DNA from: Argentina anserina
Taxonomy: Eukaryota > Streptophyta > Magnoliopsida > Rosales > Rosaceae
Reading direction: 5' to 3'
Assembly: GCF_933775445.1 (NCBI RefSeq)
Contig: NC_065873.1
Location: forward strand, 20,088,001 to 20,152,000
DNA: 64,000 nt
The position numbers and the translations under genes are program-made. Shown one piece after another: positions 25,099-38,556 of the stretch; positions within the stretch are counted from its first letter, which is position 1, and each line of letters opens with the position of its first letter. The notes under the pieces were generated by a model. It worked only from the letters and a program-made list of their open reading frames with translations, did no database searches and was not told where the DNA came from.

Positions 25099-27581
25099 AT
25101 GGATTCAAGCAATGGTGGTGAGGCAGTTGGGGGAGTTGGGATATCTGGAAAATCAAACATCATTGAAAAAAATGATTCCTTTGGAACACCAAGAAGCACC
25201 AAAGAGAAGGCTTTGGGTTCATCTTTTGGGAAAGAAACGTTTTTCAGGGCAGATCAGATTGACTTCAAGAGCTGGGATATCCAGCTGGAGAAGCACTTGA
25301 GTAAGGGCTGGTCCAGGGAGAAGGAAGCACATACACCAATGGAGGAGTGGGAGATTGATTTGGGAAAGTTGGATATAAGATATGTTATTGCTCATGGAAC
25401 ATATGGGTCTGTGTACAGGGGTACCTATGATGGCCAAGATGTTGCAGGTAAATTTGATTTCTTATGGCTTCAGTTAAATTTCCACTCATTCATTTATGGA
25501 ATTTTAAGATATTCAGGATTTGGATTATATTTTGGAACTTAGTGGTTGTTAAGTATAGATTTTGAGCTGCTAGATCAGGTCATCATGTGTTATTGTTTCA
25601 TATAGTTTTGATTAACAGGTGCTGAAATGATATTATATTCGAGATTATGTACTTCTTGAGTCTGTTGTTGGACATTTAATGGGTATCATTATTGGGAGTT
25701 GTATGTTTGCTGCAAATTTGTGTTGTTTAAAGCAATGCATGTGGTTTTCTGCCTGAGTGGGTTAAAGAACAAGTTTAGATGGTTCTTATGTGTGTTTGTA
25801 TGTGGTTTAAGTCTGATGTCTTCTTCTTTGGAAATGAAGTCTGATGTCTCATTTACCAGCTCTAAAGTATGTAACAACATGTTGTCTTGTATGAATTATA
25901 TATTGAAACTCCAATCACCAGTTGATCATCATGTGTATGTTTCTAATAATGTTCTCATGGTGTGTTGTTATTCCTTATAGTGAAGATATTGGATTGGGGT
26001 GAGGATAATATTGCCACAGCTGCTGAAACCGCTGCTCTACGGGCATCGTTTCAGCAAGAGGTTGCTGTCTGGCATAAGCTTGACCATCCAAATATTCCCA
26101 AGGTAACAGTTATCTCCATTGAAAAATTCATATCAAAATGCTTATGCAATGTCATATTAACAGCTCAAAAGGTTTATTTCTGTTTACAATACATAAATGT
26201 GATTTAGGGACTAATCTCTTTCGGCCTGCTAATATTGGCTTCCTGGAGTATTTTCTCAAAATATAGTTGTTCAGGCACATATGAGATATTGTATCTTTGT
26301 CATACATTATAAATTTCTCAGTTTAAACTGTATCTCTTTTTATTTGACAGTTTGTAGGAGCTTCAATGGGAACTTCGAATCTTAAAATCCCTACCAAAGG
26401 CACATCCAGTGATGGTCATAATCATAATTCTCCTCCTTCTAGAGCTTGTTGTGTTGTTGTTGAGTATGTTCCTGGCGGGACACTAAAGAACTATTTGATC
26501 AGGAATAGAAGGAAGAAACTTGCCTTTAAGATTGTGGTTCAACTTGCTTTGGATTTGTCTAAGGGGTTAGTAGGTTCTGTTGTGCTGGCTTACCTTTTGT
26601 TTTTGTTAGGGTTCTGAGTTAATGGGTTTATTCCGTGTGTTTCCACTATCTCAGTTTAAGTTATCTCCATGCAAAGAAAATTGTACACCGTGACGTCAAA
26701 ACAGAAAATGTGCTGCTGGATAATCATAGAACTCTGAAAATTGCTGATTTTGGCGTTGCTCGAGTAGAAGCTCAGAATCCAAGGGACATGACCGGGGAGA
26801 CTGGTACCCTTGGATACATGGCCCCAGAGGTACGTACCATTTGTTACTCATATATTTGATTTTAAAGGTGTCATAATGCTAAACGAAGAAAAGTTTCACA
26901 ATGATTCTGCAACCATTTCTTAATTCTATACGAAAGATCTGAACCAGTCATCATTCTTTCTTTATATTCCATGAAAATTTCTGCAGGTCCTTGATGGTAA
27001 GCCTTACAACAGAAAATGTGACGTCTATAGTTTTGGTATTTGCTTATGGGAAATCTATTGTTGCGACATGCCTTATCCCAATCTAAGTTTTGCTGATGTC
27101 TCCTCTGCTGTCGTGCGACAGGTTTGTTTGCATTACACATAAAGCTATGAGTTCTTTATCTCTTTTGCTCTGCATTTTCTTTCAAGTATTGGATTTCATG
27201 CAACAAACTCATATCTTAGAATACTCTAGAGTTGTCTTTTGAGTCAATCATCTAGCTGCAAAATGTTTGTCTGCATTTGGAAGGGGGTTGGCATATTCCA
27301 TGCTTAAATGTTTATACTATTCATATTCAAAATGCTGATCTGATCTAGCCTAATCTGGAACATACCTGCTACAGAATTTAAGACCTGAAATCCCAAAATG
27401 TTGTCCAACGGCGCTGGCAAGCATTATGCGTAAATGTTGGGATGCAAACCCAGATAAACGCCCCGACATGGAAGAAGTTGTGAAGCTATTATATGCAGTT
27501 GACACTAGCAAGGGTGGTGGCATGATCCCGGAAGACCAAACTTCTGCCTGTTTCTGTTTTGGCACACCTCGAGGTCCTTGA
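25099..27581 (+). CDS. MRK1: Raf-like (MRK1-type) serine/threonine protein kinase
   Basis: Six exons: 25099-25447, 25981-26102, 26351-26565, 26655-26829, 26987-27121, 27375-27581; phases agree and give 400 residues. A family-typical N-terminal region ([19 protein letters not shown]; then [11 protein letters not shown]) precedes a complete kinase domain: glycine loop [10 protein letters not shown] (99-108), catalytic Lys118, HRDVKTEN with Asp242, DFG at 260-262, [20 protein letters not shown], and the terminal Arg of KRPDM. It is a plant Raf-like MAPKKK of the C group, presumably cytosolic. The C-terminal [10 protein letters not shown] tail is also family-typical. It lies 2.8 kb upstream of HMT in the same direction, as MRK1 and HMT2 do in Arabidopsis from memory. 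Family is certain; the MRK1 name leans on synteny. Confidence 0.9.
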
Positions 27582-28898
27582 CCTCACTTAGTTCCCAACT
27601 ATACATAAGTGCACAAATCAAGAACAAAGGTTTAGAAACCAGTTCAGTGCTAGACTGCAGAGGCAGTCCATGAAAAGATCATCCCATAACTGGAAAAAGT
27701 ATAACACTCGGCACCGGCATTTTCGAAACCCCTATATATTGTTTGTTGCACCCTTTTCATTCTTAGTCCACTCCATGTATAAAACAGTGGACCTTTAGAC
27801 AGTTAAACTGTAGGTAGTCTACACCATTATTTTTGTGAGCAAGAACATATTGGTTTGACAGTTGCATTTGCAATTATGTTTCTTTTTCACCATGGAATTT
27901 GGTCTGAATAAAATAATTAAAAAAATCATTGTAAAATAGGAAACCCAGATCAAATCCCATTTGTTGCGTAGTCAGATTCAGATAAAAATCCTCCCAGATA
28001 TGGATTTTACTCAGATACCAATGGAACTGATCAGTTTCTTATCTCAAATGTCAGTATACTTATTTTTTCTTTGGGGACAAATTGATATTCTCGAAATTAA
28101 GACGGTGAAAACAAGAGCAGGCAGAGCTGGAGTTGGGGTTTACCTTAGGAAAATGGGTTATGTGCAACTGTGCAAGATAGATAGGAGAATATTACATTAG
28201 AAGTTTTTTTTGCTCCCTTTCTAGTTCCCCCCTCTTTTCCTTTTCAGACTTGGGAGTATAGCGCAGAAATACACAGGTCACAACACACAGAAGAGGCCCA
28301 ACGCCCTCTTCCAAAAATCCCCACAGCTTGAAGCCAAACTTGCTGAGCCTGTCCATGACCTCTATAGCTGTCCTTTTAGTCCAGTCCTTCCTGTAGAGAT
28401 TGAGAAACAACAAAACTCAATCTCTCTCTACTTCGATCTTCTTCTTCATTCTACATATTCATGACCCCATTTTGTCAGCTTCTTTTGAGTCTCTCTGAAG
28501 AACTCAGAATTGCTGAGGTAAGTTGCTTGATTCTATTCATCTCATCTTTACATATTTATACATAAAGATTGACAATTTAGATCCATAGGTTTTGCTATCA
28601 ACATAATGACAGAATCAATTAAAGATGAATTTACAATCTCTATTGCATAATTGCAGCTATGTCAAGATAGATTAGGAAATAGGGTAGGAAGACTGATCTG
28701 ATTGTGTTGATAGAGAATATCAGCCCTGATTTGTTGCTGTGTTGACATTGGATGAACTGAGATAGCTAACACTCATCTCTCCCTATCGATTCTGCGTGGC
28801 GTGTCACCAAATATCCTAATAATACTATTTCACAGTTCAGACTTACTACTATGACTCTACTAAAAGGAAAAGAAAAAAAAACGATTTTAAATGATTAA
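27582..28898. other. Kinase 3' flank and spacer
   Basis: About 27582-28100 is the kinase 3' untranslated region and flank; a diverged copy of it occurs at 29700-30300. At 28430-28520 a pyrimidine-rich stretch ends at GAG/GTAAGT and could be a noncoding first exon, but nothing recognisable follows. The minus-strand frame at 28192-28413 has no known match. Confidence 0.4.
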
Positions 28899-29276
28899 TT
28901 AGAAGCCATGTTGAAATCGGTTGATGGAAGAAGGAGGAGGAGAGGGCTGTGTTCCTGAGTAGTTCATCGACCCATCCCTGGCTCCACCACCGCTGACAAA
29001 GCCTCCTCCTCCCGTTCCAGTCAGCTCCGGACTCAGGCTGCTACTTTCTTGTCCAAACCCGCCGCTGTGCGTGACCGGAGCACCAATACAAGTATAGCTA
29101 TTGTACCCGCTGTTGTTGTTCATGTTGGCCTGAAGATGATCTTGAACACCGGCCGTGGCGCCATAGCTGGCATTCAGATGATGGCCGTACTGGGAACCAC
29201 TGGTATTGCTACCGCCGAGGACATGACCGACGTAGTAGTCATTGTGGTGTTGATAGTGTGAAGAAGGGTAGGACAT
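28899..29276 (-). CDS. Unidentified low-complexity ORF, possibly a gene fragment
   Basis: A 125-residue frame rich in Gly, Ser, Asn, Tyr and His, with a PPPSS stretch and ending RFQHGF. GC content is higher than the surroundings and codon use looks gene-like. The composition resembles C-terminal transactivation regions of plant transcription factors, but there is no DNA-binding domain and I see no upstream exon. It lies between the intact kinase and the decayed HMT copy, so it may have been inserted into the duplicated segment. It is equally possible that it is not expressed. Confidence 0.3.
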   Translation of the reverse strand: MSYPSSHYQHHNDYYVGHVLGGSNTSGSQYGHHLNASYGATAGVQDHLQANMNNNSGYNSYTCIGAPVTHSGGFGQESSSLSPELTGTGGGGFVSGGGARDGSMNYSGTQPSPPPSSINRFQHGF

Positions 29277-29357
29277 GGGGCGTGAAGGAGAAAATAAAAA
29301 AAGTGATGTTGAATTTGAAGATTGACTATTGCATTGGCTTTAGATTTTTGGTACATT

Positions 29358-29487
29358 GGTGATTATGGTGAGGGTAAACGCTAGGAGCATTGAAAGAGTT
29401 TCATCATAGAAGAATCCAAGTCCTGACAGAAGCAGGTCAGATAGACCTACTTGCATTGAAACCATTCCAAACAAGCTGGAAGCTCAG
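29358..29487 (+). pseudogene. Decayed copy of HMT exon 3
   Basis: The sequence from GGTGATTATGGTGAGG to AGCTCAG/GTAAG closely matches exon 3 of the intact HMT gene (31063-31192), including the donor position. Small indels and changes break the frame, for example one within GAGGGTAAACGCTAGG and one in the TGCATTGAAACC segment. No other HMT exon is found nearby. Together with the kinase relic just downstream it marks an old kinase-HMT duplication. Confidence 0.88.
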
Positions 29488-29611
29488 GTAAGTTGGTAAC
29501 GATTAAGTTTCTTCATCTGGTACTTAATGAAGTGTGAGATAATTTTTTTTTACTACGGTGTTGATACTACAAAACTAGACTTGCTTATTGATTCCTGAGA
29601 AGTTGAAAAGA

Positions 29612-30300
29612 AGTAATTATGCGTAAATGTTCGGATGCAAATTAACTCGGATATATGCTTCGACATTGAAGTTATACGTGAAGCTATTGTATGCAGTCGC
29701 CACAAGCAAGCGAAGTGGTATGATTCCGGAAGACATAAACTCCTGCCTGTTTCTGTTTCGACACACCTTGAGGACCCTGACCTCACTTTGTTCCACTCAA
29801 ACATATGAGCAGTGCAGATCAAGAACAAACATCTATAAACCAGTTCAGTGTTACACTGCATTCCCGGAATATGCATATCTCATAACAAAAGGTTCTGCAT
29901 TTTATGCACCCTTTTCATTCTTAGTCCACTCCAGCTATCAAAGAGTGAACCTTTATATAGTTAAAATGCAATTAGTCATCAGATCATTTTTGTAAGCAGT
30001 TTTTATTTTCATTTCTGTTTCTTTTCTCTTATTTCCATGGAATATAATGGGCACTAAAAAAATCATTGTAAAATTAGGAATGCCAGATCAAATGGGGTCT
30101 TGTTGTTTAGTCACATCTTATTCAAATAGAAATCTCAACGGACTCGCCAACTTTTATATGGGATTGGGAGGAAATGCTATCATGCTAGGCTTGTGGGAAT
30201 TTACCGATTGAATTACTCGGTTTCTTATCACATACTTGATGAGACTTGGGAGGCAAATGATATTACGTAACTCTTGAGGGGCCGAATTGATATTGTAGAA
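29612..30300 (+). pseudogene. Decayed copy of the kinase last exon and 3' flank
   Basis: From ATTATGCGTAAATGTTCGG to CTGTTTCTGTTTCGACACACC it matches the kinase last exon (27425-27570). The similarity continues into the 3' flank: the GATCAAGAACAAA stretch, CCAGTTCAGTG, CTTTTCATTCTTAGTCCACTCC, and AAATCATTGTAAAAT. Stops and frameshifts abolish coding. The copy stops about 90 bases before the intact HMT start codon, so the HMT promoter lies within or next to duplicated kinase 3' DNA. Confidence 0.88.
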
Positions 30301-30392
30301 TAGTTACAAAGAGATTTGACTGCCAGCGAAGCACTTGTGGGTTTAACTAGTGTTCGGTTTCCTCCAAAGCCAACACGACCTGTCAGTTTGGT

Positions 30393-32366
30393 ATGGGCAG
30401 CCAAGCGCCGTCGTTGTCAATGAGGGAGTTTCTCCGGCAATCCGGCGGCGTCGCCGTCGTAGACGGTGGTCTGGCGACTGAGCTGGAGCGCCACGGCGCC
30501 GACCTCAACGATCCTCTGTGGAGCGCCAAGTGCCTCCTGACTTCGTCTCACCTCATTCGCCAGGTTCATCTTGATTATCTTGAAGCTGGCGCTGATGTCA
30601 TCATCACAGCTTCTTATCAGGTAAGCCCAGTTTTGAGTGTTCAGATTGTTATCAATTTCGTCATTCACATTTGTTATGGGATTTGAGAGGATTTGATTTT
30701 GTGCTGTGCAGGCAACTATTCAGGGTTTTGAGGCAAAAGGGTATTCGACTGAAGATAGTGAATCGCTGCTGAAGAAGAGTGTGGCGATTGCGCGTGAGGC
30801 GCGGGATGTCTATTACGGAAAATGTTGTGAGGGGTCTTGTAATGGCAGTGAAGGTAGGATTCTGAATCGTCGGCCGATCATAGTTGCGGCGTCTGTGGGG
30901 AGCTATGGTGCCTATTTGGCTGATGGGTCTGAGTACAGGTGAGCTTAGTCTGCTTCTAACTTAACTGCATTGTTGGCAAATCATGAATTGAAGTTTTAAA
31001 GAAAGATAGGAAGAAATATGTTGTTAATCGATATGTTTAATTTTGAATTTGCCCTTTGACAGTGGTGATTATGGTGAGGCTATGACACTAGGAGCATTGA
31101 AAGAGTTTCATCGCAGAAGGGTCCAAGTCCTAACAGAAGCAGGTCCTGACCTACTTGCATTTGAAACCATTCCAAATAAGCTGGAAGCTCAGGTAATGAT
31201 CATAAGCTTGTCTATAGATTTTGTGTCTTTTCATCTCAGTATTGGTTGAGGAACTCTACGATGGGCTGCAATTTGTTTCTATGATATTGATTTTTTACAA
31301 CTAAACTAAGGTAGGTTTACTGGTTCCCCTGGAGTTGGTTTGTTTAGGTGACAAATTTTTCAATAGGTTAAATTCAAAGTGTAAGACAGATTTAAAACCC
31401 GGTCAATACAAAGTTACAAACATATGTGAACTAGTATGCTTTCACGATATTCTAATAGAATAGAGCTTAGCACTCCCAATATGGTATTTATTTATGCCCA
31501 CTTGATCATGTTATGTGTTGTTGCAGGCTTTTGCTGAGCTTCTGGTAGAAGAAGACATAAAGCTTCCTTCATGGTTTTGTTTCAACTCAAAAGATGGAAT
31601 CAATGTAGTTAGTGGTGATTCTTTCCTCGAATGTGCCTCGATTGCTGAATCCTGTAAGAAAGTTGTTGCTGTGGGGATTAACTGTACTCCTCCTAGATAT
31701 ATTCATGGACTGATTACAACAATCACAAAGGTATGAGTTGGAGAATTTATGTCTGTGATGTGGACATGTGGTATTACTTTGGTCAATTTTCGGATTGTTC
31801 AAGTTTGTCTAGATGACCGCTTTTGGTGAATAGCTGTTGTAACAGCAATTTTGTTGCCTGACTTTACACTGTATTACTAAATTTCTTTTACTTCTGACTT
31901 CTAACTCACAGAAGTATTCATACCCTTCTTTCCAGTGTTCTGTTCCAACTATATGGAACCATAGCTTTTGGAGTTCCTAGCATCCTAGACTTACTTTCAT
32001 GTATAATTCCTTCAGGTGGCTACAAAACCAATAGTTATATACCCCAATAGTGGTGAAAGTTATGATGCTGATCGGAAGGAGTGGGTGGTAAGTTTATCTT
32101 CAATACATTCATGGTTTTGCTGCAACTCTGCGAGATTCAGACTTTGGAATGTTAAGATGTGGAGTATGTCACAGTACTCTACTAACCTGATTTGTTTCCT
32201 ACTGCAGCAAAACACTGGGGTTTCAGATGAAGATTTTGTTTCATATGTAAACAAATGGTGTGAGGCTGGAGCTTCTTTGGTGGGAGGTTGTTGCAGAACA
32301 ACTCCAAACACTATCAGGGCCATCTATAACACTCTTCCAAATCGGTCAACATCTCCACCTAAATAG
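30393..32366 (+). CDS. HMT: Homocysteine S-methyltransferase
   Basis: The enzyme methylates homocysteine to methionine with S-methylmethionine (or AdoMet) as donor, closing the S-methylmethionine cycle; plant forms are cytosolic. Exons: 30393-30620, 30712-30938, 31063-31192, 31527-31730, 32016-32087, 32208-32366; phases agree, giving 339 residues, near the usual 330-350. An S-methyl_trans domain covers the whole protein: [23 protein letters not shown], the ITASYQAT segment, LLAFETIPN, and the zinc ligands Cys248 (GINC) and Cys315/Cys316 (GGCCRT), all present. No signal peptide is seen. It follows the kinase in the same orientation. Which Arabidopsis paralogue (HMT2 or HMT3) it matches best cannot be settled by eye. 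Confidence 0.94.
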
Positions 32367-32500
32367 TAACTCCATTGACTTCAGACTGGAGAGAGATTAA
32401 TTTTATCATCATCAAGCAAGATTTTGACAAGACTCATACCACGGAAGTCTGACGACAGCTTTTACGGTTTGCAGTTGAGGGGGGAGCCGCCAACGAACCT

Positions 32501-32660
32501 GCTATAACCTACATTTGTAACGGTTCCTAGCGTGTAATATTTTGCCATTGGGTAGTGGATCTGTACGTGCAGGATGAACATACTTGCTATAACCTATATT
32601 AGTAGTGATGCCTAGCGTGTAATATTTTGCCACCGGGTAGTGGATCTCCGCCTGCAGGAA
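32501..32660 (+). repeat. 84-bp tandem duplication 3' of HMT
   Basis: GCTATAACCTA starts at 32501 and again at 32585; both copies continue with CCTAGCGTGTAATATTTTGCCA and GGGTAGTGGATCT, then a GCAGGA segment. Copies differ by several substitutions. They lie 130 bp past the HMT stop codon, in its likely 3' untranslated region or flank. Confidence 0.85.
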
Positions 32661-32901
32661 TGCCAAATATTCGGGAATTTATGTTCTGTTTGCAGCTATG
32701 TGTTTGCTTAATCAGGTTATGTGACATTGTCCAGGTATGATTTGGCTAACGAAGCCGGATCCAACTGGGAAACAAACTCATAATTATATATACAGATGCA
32801 AGGTGCTCCTGGAGTCCTGGGGATCGACCCAGAGACAGATCAGTTAAGGCGGAAGATTGAAGCCGCCATCATATACAATACAACCGTAGGTGAACCTGTT
32901 G

Positions 32902-33660
32902 ATGATGGCTAAAAATACCTTTAAACGTTTCAAATCATCATCAGGTCGGTCATTAGATGATCTCCCGGAGGTTTTACTGGTTGAAATTCTGTGACGGCTT
33001 CCCAGCAATAAACTTATATTCCAATGCAAGCTTGTGTCCAAGCCTTGGTACAACCTCATATCTGCTCCCTTGTTGGCCGCTATCTATGCCTCCAACGTCA
33101 ATTGCAAAAACCTGTTCTTCTAACAACATTAGTTCTATTCGATCTAGGGGTCCATCCAAACTCTCTCATCTTAACGTCGGATCATCCAGTATTCAAATCA
33201 GCTACAAGCAATTTCACTCTTAATTTCCTCCCATGTTATAGCGAAGAGGGAGTTATACTTGAGTTGGATGTGTCGAATTTCATAAATGCTCTCAAGTACC
33301 GAATTATTGAACCGGTTGAGGATCTTCAAGGTCCGGACACTGGATTAGTAGGGTTTCTGGGAGTGAGCCAAGGGCGTCTGCAGTTGTGCATGCATGATGA
33401 ATATCTGTCTGATGATCACGATGAGGTTAAGCAAGTATTTAGAGTTAGAGAGTTGAAACAAGTTGTCAAGGGTAGCCAAGGCAAACTCAAATGGTTAGCC
33501 GAACGTGTTACTATATCTTCCAAAGATACTGGGGTTTCGTCTCGACCAGTTACAGACAGTGCTAGGCTTCCACCCAAACAATGAAGACGTCGTGTATTTT
33601 GACACGAGGATTTGATCTTTGGACGTGCAACCTCCGTGGAGGAACGTTAGAGAATTTCAG
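32902..33660 (+). pseudogene. F-box protein pseudogene
   Basis: From ATG at 32902 an F-box reads SLDDLPEVLLVEIL, then an in-frame TGA at 32992-32994, then RLPSNKLIFQCKLVSKPWYNLI. The frame is lost again near 33115. Downstream pieces in other frames read FLPCYSEEG, GFLGVSQGRLQLC, VRELK and GFHPNNEDVVYF, typical of the C-terminal half of F-box proteins. At least one stop and two frameshifts make it non-functional. An intact version would be a substrate receptor of an SCF ubiquitin ligase. Confidence 0.85.
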
Positions 33661-34043
33661 ACACTCGAGCGAAGGGATGCGATAGGACATCCAACTACTC
33701 GTTCTCTCTGCCGTGGTGGCCGACCCCGGTTCCTAAAACTCTAGACTAGATCAACTGTAGAACTTGAATCAGTTAGCTAGCTATAACCAGTGATAGTAGT
33801 CTAAAAGAAAATAGAGTATCAGTGGATGTGTGTTGGAGCCATTCAGATACAAATAGCCATTAAGAATGGAGAAGCTCAAGCTAAAGCAGGGGCTGAAATT
33901 AGCAATGAGCATTAAATGAAATATTATCTTGTATATGCATCCTGACTTTGAGTTTAAAGTTTTAAAATATTGTTATTCTAATGAAGAAGCATATCACAAT
34001 ACTCTAAATCTCTAATACAGAAAACAATTAAATTACTTGGTCC
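33661..34043. other. Spacer between F-box pseudogene and conserved gene
   Basis: AT-rich, no gene seen; the right part should be 3' untranslated region of the minus-strand gene that ends at 34044. Confidence 0.4.
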
Positions 34044-34632
34044 CTAAGCATCAAAGCCAGAGTAGACACCATTCTCCCGAAGCAACCTCTTCTCTTCTTC
34101 AACATAGTTCTTCCCCCTACTGGCCTGACCGAGGTCCCTCTTCCTCTTCTCCTTTTGCGAAATAGTCTTCTTCTCCTTCTCTTTTTCCTTCTCCTTCTCC
34201 TTCTCCTTCCTGGTCAGCACATACTGCAGCTCCTCCCCAGCTGCCAAAGCCTCCCTCGTCTTCCGCCGCTCTTCTTTGCTCTCTTCTTCTTCATTCACCT
34301 TTTCATTAGTTTTGGTAAGACTACCACCTTTTGCCTTGCGATCGACTCCTGTGGACCAAGACCAGTCCTTGTCCTTATCGGACTCCTTTGGCGGAGGCAC
34401 CTTCAGTATAGACGGTCCTCCATTGTAACCATGTTTCCTCAATGCCTCGAAATCTAGAACCTTGCTCTTTGGCTTCCCCGATTTCACTGCCACCAAATCA
34501 AAATATAAATTGAAATTCGGATACAATAAACGAATGCAGTGTTCAAAATTCAACCGTACCTTGTGATGGTTCAGATTCCTCATCCGATGAGGAATCGTCC
34601 TCATCATCACTCCATGGCATTGCCCTCTTCAT
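34044..34632 (-). CDS. Small highly charged conserved protein, function unknown
   Basis: Two exons on the minus strand, 34632-34560 and 34486-34044, join in phase to 171 residues. An acidic start (MKRAMPWSDDEDDSSSDEES) leads to KSKVLDFEALRKHGYNGG, SILKVPPPKE and DWSWSTG. A Lys/Glu tract containing (KE)n follows, and then a basic end SQKEKRKRDLGQASRGKN with VEEEKRLLRENGVYSGFDA. The N-terminal start is better than the longer single-frame reading through the intron because it gives the acidic start and clean GT-AG borders. I recall similar plant proteins but no assigned function. Charge pattern and lack of signal or membrane segments suggest a nuclear or nucleolar protein; that is inference. Confidence 0.8.
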
Positions 34633-36732
34633 CTTTCAATTTAATTGGAATTTAGGACTTCAGGAATTGGGAACTCCAAATTTCAGCAGGAGGGTTTACT
34701 GGTTTAGGCTTGACTCTAATAGGTAGTCTTCCAGAGAGCTCCTGCAGTTTTTCTAATTTGAACGAATGACTTCACTAAGTTCAGACGTTTCATTTGTTGG
34801 GTCATCTGCTGTCAATGCTTCATCTCTGTTAGAAGTTTATTGGTTTCTGGATGCCACCGGCTGCCACTGAAAAATTGGGTAGTAATATTAGGAAAAAAAG
34901 GAAATGAAGCTGTAGATGACATACATATTCAAAACAGTAATGTATTGTCAAACACTGAAATTCAAAGGACAACAATGAGGGACGCTGAGATTGCACACAA
35001 TTTAGGGTACATATTAGGGTTTCAGAGACGCTAAGCGCCAAAAATTAGATGAAGGTATGGTCAAGTTTCCTGCTCAATTTGAAAGCTAGTTTGATAAAAA
35101 CCAGATTCTAACTAAGATTTGCAGCTCTTGCTTGTATATATAAGCAGATACACATGCATATAGAATAGCAATTCCCATTTCTCTGATACAAACTCGTAAT
35201 CAGATGAAATATAACAAGTGCAACAACAAATCAGATTAACTAAGCATATTCATAGCTCTTCATCAACATAATGGTCTCAAACTATTAAAAGGTATTTGGA
35301 AGTTGAGGTCATAGCTAAGCCAGATGCGCAAGAAAGTTAAAGTATATAAGACCATTCTTAAATGAAATAGAACAGCCCCAGATTCAAATTTGATTGCAAA
35401 CGTGACTGAAGTGCTCCTGGTAACTCTTCAGAAGTGCAAAAGATGCCTGCAAGGTTGTCCATCATATCATTCTAGAGACGAAATTTGATTGATGACTTAT
35501 AACCTAAAGCATTAGGTAACCTACTCTGCTTGTTTCACTTACTTGTGTTCAATTGGCATGGAAGCCTAACCATGTGTTTCATTTTAGGTGCTGATTGAAA
35601 ATCCTAAAACAACATTGGAAGCATGCATTCATCGTTGTTACCATAGATCAAGAGTTTGCATAATTGATCCGTGTATTTAACTGAGCAAGCCTATCTCCCT
35701 AAAAAACCCAACTACATCATAAGAACCCATAATCTCCTCATCAATATTGAAACCCCCAAATTTAATTTCCACAGAAAAATTAAGCTGCCATTAAACCAAG
35801 TAACAAACTTACCTCAACGTCAAGCCAACACCTTTGACTGCACAACTGATGTTCCGATTCGATAGAAGAGCTTTGAGTCTTCAAACACCAATCTCTGTCT
35901 TGCAGTTTCCTCCCGAGAAGATGTCAAGAACAGAACTCAGAAAGACCAGAGACAGATGGTTCAGAGTTGAGCTGACAAGAGAGTTAAGCGAGAAGGGGGT
36001 AATACTGGAAAAGAATATACACGTGGCAGTTTCGGGTACGGGTTGACGACCCAACTCCGTCGGGCCCAAAACGAATCACTCGGTCGTCAAATACCCTCAC
36101 ACCCTACGAAGTGAGTCTAGTCTCCTTCTTTCGAACGCCGGCGACCTTCACCGAGCTCAGAACGGGGTTCTCCACCACCAGCCTGACATCACCAACTACA
36201 ACGAAGCTCTCGTAACGGCGGAGGTCAGTTTGATTTCTCTTTACTGCTCTCTCATGGTCATGGCCTGAGCTTGAAATATTTGATGAGTAAGATGGTTGCT
36301 TGCTGTGAATGTTTGTTTGGGGTTTACAAGCTTGGTACGATTAGCCGTGAGGCTTTGGAACATGGAATATATCTCGCATAAATGATGCCATCTGAAACCA
36401 ATACATTACACTAATATTGGGCAGATTCTTGAAAGTTTCACAAAGAGAAAAAACTAAAGCTGCTAATTAAGTTTGATACATAGCTCATAACTGATGTCGA
36501 GCGCGTATTATTATTTGAGAAAATTGCACACAAGTGCAGGTGAAATTGAGGGAGAGGACCCGTTATGTTCTTCCCCTAACTAGGTGTATTTGAAATTCAC
36601 CCAAGGTTGTAACTGGGTTGTGTTGTTTTAGTTAGTAAAAATGGTATTTTGTGTTAGATGCTGGTCTGTGTAAGATTCAATCTTGCTGAAAATCCATCGT
36701 TTTCTGGTGAAAATTAGGTCCCATTTTCTGCC
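34633..36732. other. Intergenic region and BUD32 leader
   Basis: The left part is promoter of the minus-strand gene. About 36115-36225 looks like a noncoding first exon ending GCGGAG/GTCAGT, with an acceptor TTAG before 36718, so the BUD32 leader is probably spliced. No other gene is seen; short frames at 35671-36046 have no recognisable content. Confidence 0.45.
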
Positions 36733-38044
<1,312 letters not shown>

Positions 38045-38556
38045 AATCACTTGAACTCCATCAGTCATCATTTGTATCAGCGAAACCAAAAGAATCGTCC
38101 TTTCTGGGTGATATCTGTGTAATGTAGTGATTTAAAATATGAGCATGTCTTGTAACCTACAACTTACCAATTGGAATGTATCTTAAAAACCGGCTACTGC
38201 GACTTATCAGAAGAGTATGCAATTGTATTCTAATGAACCTTCAAGTTGTTTATGTTAAATTCTCATCAAATTCTCAGTTGACATACCTGAAGGAATTTCA
38301 TTTTTAGCCACAACTCATCTGTTCATAGTCGAATTCAAACCAATCAACTCTGATAGAGTTTTGCTAGATTCTAGTGTAATTTTCAGCTGAAACAAGTTGA
38401 TCAATTGAGGTGATCAAAACTTCAGAATTACAGCAAGTACAGCAATCAAAATTTGTGACCACGTGACATGCACATGAGTCAAACCCCCAAAGACAGCTTC
38501 ATAGTTTCACTCTCTCGGTTTGAAACCCCAAGTCACAATTTACAGTCTTGTCTGTA

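Noticed and set aside
28192..28413. Minus-strand frame of 73 codons (DRLSKFGFKLWGFLEEGVGP...)
   Set aside because: Short, no family recognised, no clear gene structure; kept only as a remark in the spacer entry.
32796..32915. Small frame MQGAPGVLGIDPETDQLRRKIE... just before the F-box pseudogene
   Set aside because: Only 39 codons; it may be a relic exon, but I cannot name a family or link it to a splice partner.
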